This document shows, piece after piece, positions 1 to 6,394 of a stretch of DNA of 8,343 nucleotides. Below the pieces are notes generated by a model. The model ran no database searches. It had not been told where the DNA came from and saw nothing but the letters and a program-made list of their open reading frames with translations. Within the stretch, counting starts at the first letter, position 1. The number at the start of each line of letters is the position of its first letter. The translations under genes and the position numbers were made by a program. Source of the stretch: an uncultured Veillonella sp. (lineage in GTDB: Bacteria > Bacillota > Negativicutes > Veillonellales > Veillonellaceae). The stretch covers positions 1 through 8,343 of the forward strand of contig NZ_CAKQFJ010000047.1 in the NCBI RefSeq assembly GCF_934230905.1. Direction: 5' to 3'.

Positions 1-1398
1 AAAATTTTTGTCTATGCTATGTCCAACGGCGTGTATTCTACACGTATGATACAACAACAATGCGAAGAAAATATTAATTATATGTGGCTTCTTCAAGGCT
101 ATTCAGCTCCTAGTCATATGACCTTCCAACGATTTTTTGCACGTTGTACACTAGATATATTAATGAATCTGTTTTCACAGTTAATGGAAGCTATTGGAAG
201 ACGTGATACCTTGACATTCAATGAAGTCTTTATTGATGGAACTAAATTAGAGGCTAATGCCAACAAGTACACCTTTGTCTGGCGAAAAGCAGTGCAAAAA
301 AGACTAGATACATTACCACCTAAATTAGCTATATTAAAGCAAGACATCTGGAATGAATTAGGGCTAGATACCCATTGTATGAATGATGAATGTATATATA
401 CTTTCTTAGCTAAAGAAATTAAAGTACAACATATGGAATTAGTACAAGGAAAAGGTAAGCATAAAAGACCATTACAACGGTTGTTTGAGCGAGCTGAAGC
501 TCTATATGACAAGCGAAAGGTATATGAACAGCAATTGTATATTATGGGTGAACGCAACAGTTATTCTAAAACAGATCATGATGCTACCTTTATGCGTATG
601 AAGGAAGACCATATGCGTAATGGACAGCTTAAGCCTGCCTACAATGTACAATTGGCTGTTCATTCTGAATATATTATGGGAGTTGGGGTATTTCCTAAGC
701 CCAATGATACGAATACCTTAATTCCATTTGTACAGCAATTAGAACAGATCCATAGCCGCCGATTCACATATGTGGTAGCTGATGCTGGTTATGAGAGCCA
801 TGAGAACTTAACTTGGTTAAAAAACAACCATTATCTATCTTGTATAAAACCACAATATTATGAAAAGGCGAAAACTAGAGCTTGGACGAAAGATATTAGC
901 AAAGCTCGCAATATGGAATATATACCTGAAGAAGATGCATTTATCTGTGCTAAAGGTCGTAAATTAAAATATGCTTTCACTCATACTGCTAAAAACAAAA
1001 CAGGATTTGTATCTGAGAGAAAGGTATATATTTGTGAGTCTTGTAACCGATGTGGATACAAAAAAGAATGCCAACGATATGTGAAACCAACAACAGCAAA
1101 TCCCGTAAAACGAATTGAAACTACGCCTGCATATGATGCTGTATTGGCAGAAAACCAAGATAGACTATTCAGTGAAACAGGCATTCAATTACGAATTAAC
1201 CGTTCCATCCAAGTGGAAGGCACATTTGGTGTGTTAAAACAAGATTTTGGATTTAGACGATTTTTACACCGTGGCAGTGGAAACGTGCATAAGATGTTAT
1301 ATCTATTGTCCATGGGATTTAATCTAGCAAAGTTACATAACAGAATACAAGCAGGACGAGTTAATACAACATTATTTACTGCAAAAGAAACTGCTTAA
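1..1398 (+). CDS. IS1182-family DDE transposase, 5' end outside the window
   Basis: This is the transposase of an insertion sequence, which cuts and joins DNA at the element's ends. The frame is open to the first base of the window (KIFVYAMSNGVYSTR), so the methionine at 19 is probably internal and a few dozen N-terminal residues are missing; the family is usually a little longer than the 465 codons seen. Counting from that methionine, the likely catalytic triad is Asp73 in FIDGTKLEANANKYTFVW, Asp255 in VVADAGYESHEN and Glu400 in QVEGTFGVLKQDFGFRRF. The block SKTDHDATFMRMKEDHMRNG and the cysteine cluster CESCNRCGYKKEC (about residues 340-352) are also typical of IS1182 proteins. There is no internal stop or frameshift, so the visible part looks intact. 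Whether the element is mobile depends on its left end, which is not visible. The family call is firm; the exact IS name is not. Confidence 0.93.
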   Translation, partial: KIFVYAMSNGVYSTRMIQQQCEENINYMWLLQGYSAPSHMTFQRFFARCTLDILMNLFSQLMEAIGRRDTLTFNEVFIDGTKLEANANKYTFVWRKAVQKRLDTLPPKLAILKQDIWNELGLDTHCMNDECIYTFLAKEIKVQHMELVQGKGKHKRPLQRLFERAEALYDKRKVYEQQLYIMGERNSYSKTDHDATFMRMKEDHMRNGQLKPAYNVQLAVHSEYIMGVGVFPKPNDTNTLIPFVQQLEQIHSRRFTYVVADAGYESHENLTWLKNNHYLSCIKPQYYEKAKTRAWTKDISKARNMEYIPEEDAFICAKGRKLKYAFTHTAKNKTGFVSERKVYICESCNRCGYKKECQRYVKPTTANPVKRIETTPAYDAVLAENQDRLFSETGIQLRINRSIQVEGTFGVLKQDFGFRRFLHRGSGNVHKMLYLLSMGFNLAKLHNRIQAGRVNTTLFTAKETA

Positions 1399-1410
1399 AC
1401 CAAGAAATTT

Positions 1411-1436
1411 TTAAATAGGCCTAGAGGCCTATTTAA
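1411..1436. repeat. Perfect 26-base palindrome just after the transposase
   Basis: Arms of 12 bases (TTAAATAGGCCT and its exact complement) flank a 2-base centre AG; in RNA this would be an 11-bp stem with a TAGA loop. It starts 12 bases after the transposase stop. No T-run follows on either strand, so it is a poor classical terminator. It may be a transposase mRNA 3' hairpin or part of the right end of the insertion sequence. The structure is certain; the role is not. Confidence 0.7.
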
Positions 1437-1450
1437 GTGCGCCTAAAAAC

Positions 1451-1505
1451 AAGAAACACCAAGAAAACATACGATTTTACAAATCTAACTTTCTTGGTAT
1501 TTCTT
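1451..1505. repeat. 16-base inverted repeat in the IS downstream region
   Basis: The arm at 1451-1466 (AAGAAACACCAAGAAA) is complementary to the arm at 1490-1505 (TTTCTTGGTATTTCTT) at 15 of 16 positions, with a 23-base AT-rich centre. The core ACCAAGAAA also occurs as a direct copy at 1399-1407, right after the transposase stop. It could form a long AT-rich hairpin, or mark transposase-binding sequence near the element's right end. The right boundary of the IS cannot be fixed without its left end. Confidence 0.55.
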
Positions 1506-1512
1506 ATATTTT

Positions 1513-1570
1513 AAAGGGACTGCAACTAGAATGCGGTAAAACCGCATTCTGTTACAGCCCCTTTTGTTTT
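1513..1570 (+). terminator. Long imperfect hairpin with T-run, likely intrinsic terminator
   Basis: The inner stem AGAATGCGGT / ACCGCATTCT (1528-1537 with 1541-1550) closes an AAA loop. It continues outward through CAAC/GTT, CTG/CAG and AAAGGG/CCCTTT pairings with two A-C mismatches and one bulged T, about 22 pairs in all. The 3' arm runs into TTTTGTTTTT. The 5' arm is preceded on the + strand by ATATTTTAAA, so it is less convincing as a terminator for the other strand. It would stop transcription coming from the transposase side before the kinase-like gene. Confidence 0.75.
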
Positions 1571-1592
1571 TATGACAGATTTATAGTAAAAT
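1564..1592 (+). promoter_or_regulatory. Candidate promoter for the kinase-like gene and pfkA
   Basis: TTGTTT (1564-1569) and TAAAAT (1587-1592) are separated by 17 bases; the -10 matches the consensus at 5 of 6 positions, the -35 at only 3 of 6. Transcription would start near 1599, downstream of the ATG at 1591 and upstream of the ATG at 1627, which agrees with the later start. The -35 lies within the T-run of the preceding terminator. The region is AT-rich, so chance matches are easy. Confidence 0.4.
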
Positions 1593-1610
1593 GAAATTTA
1601 ACGTAAGAAT

Positions 1611-1616
1611 AAGGGG
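1611..1616 (+). promoter_or_regulatory. Ribosome binding site that favours the start at 1627
   Basis: AAGGGG lies 10 bases before the ATG at 1627. No purine-rich Shine-Dalgarno sequence precedes the in-frame ATG at 1591, and the first 12 residues from that start (MKFNVRIRGNSN) precede the normal N-terminus of the family. Confidence 0.6.
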
Positions 1617-1626
1617 CAATAGTAAT

Positions 1627-2325
1627 ATGATAGTAAAACGAAATATTATTCTCATTGGGTCCATGGGAAGTGGAAAAAGCCATTTTGGACGTAATCTAGC
1701 AGATTTAAAAGGCTGGCAGTTTGTGGATACCGATCGAGTATTAGAAGGTCGTTTTGGGTTGCCCATTGCAGATATTTATAAAAAAATAGGTGAAAAAGCA
1801 TTTCGACGTGCTGAATTAGAGGTACTTAAAAAAGTTTCTTTATATCACGAGGCTGTTATTAGTGTGGGTGGTAATTTCCCTATAGAGCATAGAATACTCA
1901 GATCGCTAAAGAAATTCTCTTTTATCATAGGAATTCGGGCTGCACAATATCGAATTGTGAGTCGTGTGAATCGACGTGTAGGTAAACGGCCTACAATGGA
2001 TTACACAAATGTTTCGGCTTTTGTGCATAATATGATTCAGTCATGGAAACCAGTTTATAAACAATGTGACTATGTATTGGATACGACTAATGGTCGTACC
2101 TATGATTTTATGAAAGCAATTGAGCATCAATTAGACACACTAGCAGTCCAATTTAAGGCACGAAGACAACCCAAACCAACTGAAATTATGTCTAAAGAAA
2201 TAAAAGTTGAAATCAAGCAACAGAAGGGACCTAGACATGAAAAAAATAGCATTATTAACAAGCGGCGGAGACGCACCAGGAATGAACGCAGCCATTCGAG
2301 CCATCACAAGAAAAGCAATTCATGA
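1627..2325 (+). CDS. Divergent shikimate kinase-like protein with basic C-terminal tail
   Basis: It resembles shikimate kinase (AroK/AroL), which phosphorylates shikimate with ATP in chorismate synthesis in the cytoplasm. Counting from the ATG at 1627 (232 residues), the P-loop GSMGSGKS is at 11-18, FVDTD at 32-36 holds the acidic substrate and Mg pair, GEKAFRRAE at 55-63 includes the shikimate-binding arginine (Arg60), and KRPTM at 120-124 is the lid. Two usual substrate-site residues differ: the GGG motif is GGN (81-83), and the arginine of the C-terminal R-x-P-x-Y motif is Lys141. The normal fold ends near residue 170. Residues 177-232 are an unusual Lys/Arg-rich tail; its last 29 codons overlap pfkA in another frame. 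The fold is clear but the substrate is uncertain: it may be a true shikimate kinase or a related small-molecule kinase. An alternative start at 1591 lacks a ribosome site. Confidence 0.75.
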   Translation: MIVKRNIILIGSMGSGKSHFGRNLADLKGWQFVDTDRVLEGRFGLPIADIYKKIGEKAFRRAELEVLKKVSLYHEAVISVGGNFPIEHRILRSLKKFSFIIGIRAAQYRIVSRVNRRVGKRPTMDYTNVSAFVHNMIQSWKPVYKQCDYVLDTTNGRTYDFMKAIEHQLDTLAVQFKARRQPKPTEIMSKEIKVEIKQQKGPRHEKNSIINKRRRRTRNERSHSSHHKKSNS

Positions 2326-3196
2326 AGGTTTTAGTGTATATGGTATAGAACGTGGATTTGAGGGAATTATTAATAGTGAGATAAGACCATTACATGCTCG
2401 TGATGTAGGTGGGATTATTACTACAGGTGGCACAATTCTTAGAACTGCTCGGTACCCTGAATTTAAAAATTTGGATGTACAACAGAAAGCATATGGAATA
2501 CTAAAGAATTATGGTATTGATCATTTAATTGTGATTGGTGGTGATGGGTCTCAAGCTGGTGCTGAGGCATTGATGCGGTTAGGTCAGTCTACTATAACAA
2601 TTCCATGTACTATAGATAATGATATGAATGGAACCCAATATACAATTGGTTTTGATACGGCTCTTAATACTGTAGTTGATGCGGTGGGGCGTATTCGTGA
2701 TACATCGAATTCTCATGAACGGGTGGCTATAATTGAAGTGATGGGGCGTCATGCTGGTCATATTGCATTGCAAGCTGGCTTAGCCTGTGGCGCAGAACTC
2801 GTTTTAGTACCTGAATATCCAATGTCACTTGATGAAGTATGTGAACATATTAATAAGACTCATCAACTTGGTAAGGAGTATAGCATTATATTGGTGGCTG
2901 AAGGCGCATACTCTAGTGGTGAGGTTAAAGAATATATTAAGAGCCATACATACTTTGATCCTAGTTTAACGGTTTTGGGGTATTTACAACGTGGTGGATC
3001 ACCATCCGCATTAGATGCTATTTTAGCAGCTCGAATGAGTGAGATTGCTGTTGACTCTTTAGTATGCGGACAGCAGGATTGTATTATTGGTTATGTTGAT
3101 GGACGAATTCGCGCTATACCGTATAACACGGCTAAAACAATGCACTTTGGCATCGATAAAGATCAGTATGAATTAATCTCTATATTGAGTCATTAA
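2237..3196 (+). CDS. pfkA: ATP-type 6-phosphofructokinase with altered sugar-phosphate site
   Basis: PfkA phosphorylates fructose 6-phosphate to fructose 1,6-bisphosphate in glycolysis. The 319-residue product matches the classic bacterial length and aligns without gaps at every landmark checked. Visible are the ATP loop GGDAPGMN (10-17), effector-site Arg21 and Arg25, GGTILRTAR with Arg72, GGDGS with Gly104 (ATP rather than pyrophosphate type), catalytic Asp127 in TIDND, Arg162, MGR ending at Arg171, Glu222 and Arg252 in QRGGSP. Several usually fixed residues differ: Gly124 is Cys, Arg243 is Ser and His249 is Tyr; the last two normally bind the 6-phosphate. Effector-site Asp59 and Arg211 are Gly and Leu. 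The ATG at 2237 has AAGGGA seven bases upstream and gives the canonical N-terminus MKKIALLTSGGD; an upstream TTG at 2207 is unlikely. The gene starts inside the preceding kinase-like gene, so the two are probably cotranscribed. Confidence 0.93.
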   Translation: MKKIALLTSGGDAPGMNAAIRAITRKAIHEGFSVYGIERGFEGIINSEIRPLHARDVGGIITTGGTILRTARYPEFKNLDVQQKAYGILKNYGIDHLIVIGGDGSQAGAEALMRLGQSTITIPCTIDNDMNGTQYTIGFDTALNTVVDAVGRIRDTSNSHERVAIIEVMGRHAGHIALQAGLACGAELVLVPEYPMSLDEVCEHINKTHQLGKEYSIILVAEGAYSSGEVKEYIKSHTYFDPSLTVLGYLQRGGSPSALDAILAARMSEIAVDSLVCGQQDCIIGYVDGRIRAIPYNTAKTMHFGIDKDQYELISILSH

Positions 3197-3216
3197 ATAT
3201 AGATTGTGAGATTATA

Positions 3217-3244
3217 TTGTATGATTGATATTTTTTAGTACAAT
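3217..3244 (+). promoter_or_regulatory. Candidate promoter of the efflux operon
   Basis: TTGTAT (3217-3222) and TACAAT (3239-3244) are 16 bases apart, in the 91-base gap between pfkA and the adaptor gene; the -10 matches at 5 of 6 positions, the -35 at 3 of 6. An imperfect inverted repeat (3214-3221 with 3239-3246) overlaps it. I see no convincing terminator after pfkA in this gap, so read-through from pfkA is also possible. Confidence 0.4.
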
Positions 3245-3287
3245 GTTATGCATGATAATGAAATGACTCATTTTTTAAGGAGTATAT

Positions 3288-4370
3288 ATGAAAGAATTGT
3301 TTCAAAAGTACCGTAAACGTATTATCGGTGGAGCTATTGTTATTTGTTTATTAGGTGGTGGGGGCTATTATTATGTCCATTCAAATAATAGTGCACAAAC
3401 ACAACAAAAATATACAACTGGTAAGGTTGAAAAAGGCGATGTAAAAACTAGTATTAGTGCTACAGGTACCATTAATCCTGTTAATTATGTAGATGTATCT
3501 ACCAATGTAGCCGGTAAGCTTGAAAAGGTACTGATTAAGGAAAATGATCAAGTTACTCAAGGTCAAATTATTGCGTATATTGATACTCGTCAATTACAAG
3601 CTCAGGTAGATAATGCGAAATCAGCTCTTGATAAAGCACGTTTAGATATGAATCGGTATAAAGCATTAATTGATCAAAATGCTGTATCTCAACAAACTTA
3701 TGATAATGCTGTAACAGCTTATGAACAAGCTCAGTCAACTTATGACAGAGTGTCTGCGGATTTAAGTGATGCTACCATTACTGCTCCAATGTCAGGCACT
3801 GTTGTAGGAACTCCACTCAAAGCTGGTCAAACTATTAGCACCGGTATTTCTACACAAATGATTATTGCTACCATTGCTGATTTATCTAATTTAGAAATCT
3901 ATTTGACAGTAGATGAAACAGATATTGGGAATGTAAAAAATGGGGCTAAAGTTGAGTTTACTGTTGACTCAAAGCCGGGTCAAACTTTTACCGGTTATGT
4001 ATCTGAAATTGCTAGAGGAACTAAGGGGAATATGGGGGTTACTAGTAATAGTGTGGTGTACTATACTGTTAAAGTATCAATTCCTGCGGATATTTCTCAA
4101 AATTTCTTGCCTTCCATGACTGCTCGTGCCACCATTTTAGGGGATGATATTAAAAATACACTCGTAGTTCCATTGACAGCCGTACGTACCGATAAACAAG
4201 GTGAATATGTTTATGTTATTAAAGATGGGCAACCTGTTAGAACGACTGTTTCTACTGGTGTAACAGGTGATACAAATGTTCAAATCTTAAGCGGTGTTTC
4301 TGAAGGCGATGAAATTATTGTTAGTGGTGATGTAACAAGTCCTAAAAATAACTCTCGTGGACCATTTTAA
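3288..4370 (+). CDS. macA: MacA-like periplasmic adaptor (membrane fusion protein) of an ABC efflux pump
   Basis: The adaptor links an inner-membrane ABC transporter to an outer-membrane channel. The 360 residues, close to E. coli MacA in length, begin with a short basic cytoplasmic end (MKELFQKYRKR) and one membrane anchor (about 12-30). Then come a split lipoyl-like domain (about 66-98 and 162-196), a coiled-coil hairpin (about 101-160), a beta-barrel (about 200-285) and a membrane-proximal domain (about 290-350). The hairpin tip holds Arg123, Leu127 and Ser134 with exact R-x3-L-x6-S spacing, the motif through which adaptors of this class contact TolC. That points to a cell with an outer membrane and a channel encoded elsewhere. 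There is no lipobox cysteine, so the anchor is a membrane helix. AAGGAG (3277-3282) precedes the start by five bases. The ATPase gene follows after 13 bases. The exported compound cannot be read from the sequence. Confidence 0.88.
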   Translation: MKELFQKYRKRIIGGAIVICLLGGGGYYYVHSNNSAQTQQKYTTGKVEKGDVKTSISATGTINPVNYVDVSTNVAGKLEKVLIKENDQVTQGQIIAYIDTRQLQAQVDNAKSALDKARLDMNRYKALIDQNAVSQQTYDNAVTAYEQAQSTYDRVSADLSDATITAPMSGTVVGTPLKAGQTISTGISTQMIIATIADLSNLEIYLTVDETDIGNVKNGAKVEFTVDSKPGQTFTGYVSEIARGTKGNMGVTSNSVVYYTVKVSIPADISQNFLPSMTARATILGDDIKNTLVVPLTAVRTDKQGEYVYVIKDGQPVRTTVSTGVTGDTNVQILSGVSEGDEIIVSGDVTSPKNNSRGPF

Positions 4371-4383
4371 GCGTAGGTGAATA

Positions 4384-5106
4384 ATGAATGATTCAGTTAT
4401 TGATATTCAAGGTATAACAAAGACCTATGTTAATGGTAAGTTGACGGTTCCTGTTTTGCATGGTATTGATTTACAAGTTCAAAAAGGTGATTTTGTATCT
4501 ATTATGGGGCCTTCTGGATCTGGTAAATCTACATTTATGAATATTTTAGGGTGCCTTGATAGACCGACATCAGGATCATATTGTTTGAATGGAAATGAAG
4601 TAGCTAATCTCAGTGATGATGAGTTGGCATATGTACGAAATAAAGAAATTGGCTTTGTATTTCAAAGCTTTAATTTATTAACAAAATTAACGGCTCTTGA
4701 AAATGTAGCTCTACCTATGGTATATGCAGGAATTGACAAAAAAACGCGTACGATTCGTGCAGAGTCATTGCTTAGCTCTGTAGGTTTAGGTGAGCGTATG
4801 GATCATTTGCCAGCTGAATTATCAGGTGGTCAACGTCAACGTGTAGCAATTGCTCGTGCATTAGCAAATGACCCAGCCATTATTATGGCTGATGAGCCGA
4901 CCGGTAATTTAGATTCAAAATCTACTATTGATGTTATGAATATCTTTAGAGGTCTTCATGATGAAGGTCGCACTATAATTCTTGTAACACATGAACCTGA
5001 TATTGCTACTTATGCTAGTCGAAATGTAGTTTTACGAGATGGATTAATTGTAGAAGATAAGCAAAATCTTAATATGACTCCTGTACAGGAGGTGACACAT
5101 GTATAA
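4384..5106 (+). CDS. MacB-type ABC transporter ATP-binding protein
   Basis: This is the ATPase chain of a MacB/LolD-type transporter. It powers conformational change in a partner permease rather than ordinary substrate import. The 240 residues hold the full set of motifs: Walker A GPSGSGKST (42-50), Q-loop FVFQSFNLL with Gln94, signature LSGGQRQR (146-153), Walker B IIMADEPTGNLDS (166-178) with catalytic Glu171, and the H-loop His203 in LVTHEP. All key residues are present, so it should be active. In E. coli MacB this domain is fused to the permease; here the two are separate chains, as is common in Firmicutes. The start at 4384 has a modest site (AGGTGA, 4375-4380). The stop lies inside the start of the permease gene (8-base overlap), indicating translational coupling. 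The role in efflux is inferred from its neighbours. Confidence 0.93.
   Translation: MNDSVIDIQGITKTYVNGKLTVPVLHGIDLQVQKGDFVSIMGPSGSGKSTFMNILGCLDRPTSGSYCLNGNEVANLSDDELAYVRNKEIGFVFQSFNLLTKLTALENVALPMVYAGIDKKTRTIRAESLLSSVGLGERMDHLPAELSGGQRQRVAIARALANDPAIIMADEPTGNLDSKSTIDVMNIFRGLHDEGRTIILVTHEPDIATYASRNVVLRDGLIVEDKQNLNMTPVQEVTHV
5087..5095 (+). promoter_or_regulatory. Strong ribosome binding site for the permease gene
   Basis: AGGAGGTGA is a full match to the 16S anti-Shine-Dalgarno sequence and lies inside the last codons of the ATPase gene. Six bases separate its AGGAGG core from the ATG at 5099, fixing that start and the 8-base overlap. Confidence 0.85.
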
Positions 5107-6310
5107 AGAAAGTTTCTTAATGGCATGGGCATCTTTGATTGCCAATAAAATGAGATCCATTTTGACAATGTTAGGTATTATTATAGGGGTAGCTGCTGTT
5201 ATTGCTCTTGTGTCAATTGGTAATGGCGTTAAGCAAGATATTCAGAATTCAATTTCGAGTCTAGGTTCGAATCTATTGATGGTTATGCCAGGTGCACCAC
5301 GTACACCGGGAGTAAGACAATCCCAAGGCTCTATGAAGTCACTTAAAGTATCTGATTATACTGCTATTAGTAAGTTGGATGGTGTTAAAGCTGCTAGTCC
5401 TTATACAGCTAATGCTTACGTGTCTATCTATCAAAGTAAGAATTGGACTACTACTGTTAGTGGTGTAAGTAGCAATTTTCAGGATGTAAATAATTGGACA
5501 ATGGCAGAAGGTCGTTTTATCTCTAGTAAGAATGTAGATAGTCGTGATCGAGTAGCTGTTATTGGTCAAACTGTAGTTAAAAATCTATTCGCCGGAGACG
5601 ACCCTGTTGGCAAGGAAATACGTGTAAAAAACATTCCGTTTAGGATTATTGGTGTCTTAAACAGTAAGGGAAATGGATCTATGGGGAATGATCAAGATGA
5701 TGTCATTTTTATTCCTTATACAACAGCGATGGAACGCGTAGAAGGTGTAGATTATCTTCGCATGGTTTATGTTGTTGCTAGGGACGATAATGGTATTGAC
5801 CGCTTGCAATCAGATATTGAAAATCTATTACGTGTTCGTCATGGTATTAAAGATACAAATCTTGATGATTTTAACATTCAAAATATGAAATCAATTATGG
5901 AAACGATGGAACAAACAACAGGAACATTGACATTGTTCTTAGGTGCTGTTGCAGCAATCTCACTTATCGTTGGGGGCATTGGTATTATGAATATCATGCT
6001 TGTTTCTGTTACGGAACGGACACGGGAGATTGGTATTCGTAAGGCCTTAGGTGCTACATATTATGTCATTGTTACACAATTCTTGATAGAAGCAGTTGTA
6101 ATCAGTCTCATGGGCGGGCTCATTGGTATTGCACTGGGTATAGGTGCTTCAAAACTGATAGGCTTAGCATCTGGTATGAGTACTGTTGTATCGATTCCAA
6201 CAATTATTCTATCTTTTGGATTCTCCATGGCTATTGGCTTAGTCTTTGGTATTTATCCGGCTCGCAAAGCGGCTAAATTAAATCCGATTGATGCGCTACA
6301 TTATGAATAA
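5099..6310 (+). CDS. MacB-type ABC transporter permease (FtsX-like)
   Basis: This is the membrane subunit of the pump. The 403 residues show the MacB layout: one N-terminal membrane helix (about 20-41), a large extracytoplasmic domain (about 42-272), then three more helices (about 276-304, 322-349 and 366-386). Family signatures are the short loop ERTREIGIRKALGAT (306-320), which contacts the ATPase, and the C-terminal PARKAAKLNPIDALHYE (387-403). Transporters of this class use ATP hydrolysis in the cytoplasm to move a periplasmic domain that works with the adaptor (mechanotransmission). It would pair with the ATPase and adaptor encoded just upstream. Known MacAB systems move macrolides, peptides, heme precursors or lipopeptides; nothing here selects between them. 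The sequence is uninterrupted and the length is typical for a stand-alone permease. Confidence 0.92.
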   Translation: MYKESFLMAWASLIANKMRSILTMLGIIIGVAAVIALVSIGNGVKQDIQNSISSLGSNLLMVMPGAPRTPGVRQSQGSMKSLKVSDYTAISKLDGVKAASPYTANAYVSIYQSKNWTTTVSGVSSNFQDVNNWTMAEGRFISSKNVDSRDRVAVIGQTVVKNLFAGDDPVGKEIRVKNIPFRIIGVLNSKGNGSMGNDQDDVIFIPYTTAMERVEGVDYLRMVYVVARDDNGIDRLQSDIENLLRVRHGIKDTNLDDFNIQNMKSIMETMEQTTGTLTLFLGAVAAISLIVGGIGIMNIMLVSVTERTREIGIRKALGATYYVIVTQFLIEAVVISLMGGLIGIALGIGASKLIGLASGMSTVVSIPTIILSFGFSMAIGLVFGIYPARKAAKLNPIDALHYE

Positions 6311-6337
6311 GGATAGTAGACTTGAAGAATCGAATAG

Positions 6338-6351
6338 TGTAAGCGCTTTAT
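6338..6351. promoter_or_regulatory. Possible cre-like operator
   Basis: TGTAAGCGCTTTAT matches the Gram-positive catabolite-response element pattern TGWAANCGNTNWCA at 12 of 14 positions and contains the palindrome AAGCGCTT. It sits between the permease stop and the terminator. Without evidence for a CcpA-type regulator in this organism this is only a pattern match. Confidence 0.2.
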
Positions 6352-6366
6352 AGTTTGATAGACGTA

Positions 6367-6394
6367 TTGCATATAGTGCGTTGCATGATACAAT
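6367..6394 (+). promoter_or_regulatory. Candidate thioesterase promoter overlapping a terminator
   Basis: TTGCAT (6367-6372) and TACAAT (6389-6394) are 16 bases apart; the -10 matches at 5 of 6 positions, the -35 at 3 of 6. The -10 lies in the terminator loop, so transcripts starting near 6401 would lack the 5' arm and would not fold the terminator. This is the only plausible promoter seen for the thioesterase. Confidence 0.35.

Noticed and set aside
114..557. 147-codon open frame on the - strand inside the transposase gene
   Set aside because: It is antisense to well-conserved transposase motifs, has no ribosome site and no recognisable protein features.
964..1184. Short - strand frames rich in Ser, Phe and Cys
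   Set aside because: Composition reflects the antisense of an AT-rich gene; no start signal or motif supports them.
1591..1626. Earlier ATG start for the kinase-like gene
   Set aside because: It lacks a ribosome binding site, lies upstream of the predicted transcription start and adds residues not expected in the family.
2207..2236. Upstream TTG start extending pfkA by 10 residues
   Set aside because: The ATG at 2237 has its own ribosome site (AAGGGA, seven bases upstream) and gives the exact canonical N-terminus and family length.
3197..3287. Terminator for pfkA in the gap before the adaptor gene
   Set aside because: Only weak AT-rich pairings were found, none followed by a proper T-run; the T6 stretch at 3231 has no GC-containing stem before it.
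4384..6310. Lipoprotein-release (LolCDE) or cell-division FtsEX system instead of a MacB pump
   Set aside because: The permease has the MacB layout with a large domain after the first helix and the C-terminal PARKAAKLNPIDALHYE, and a MacA-type adaptor with the TolC motif is in the same operon.
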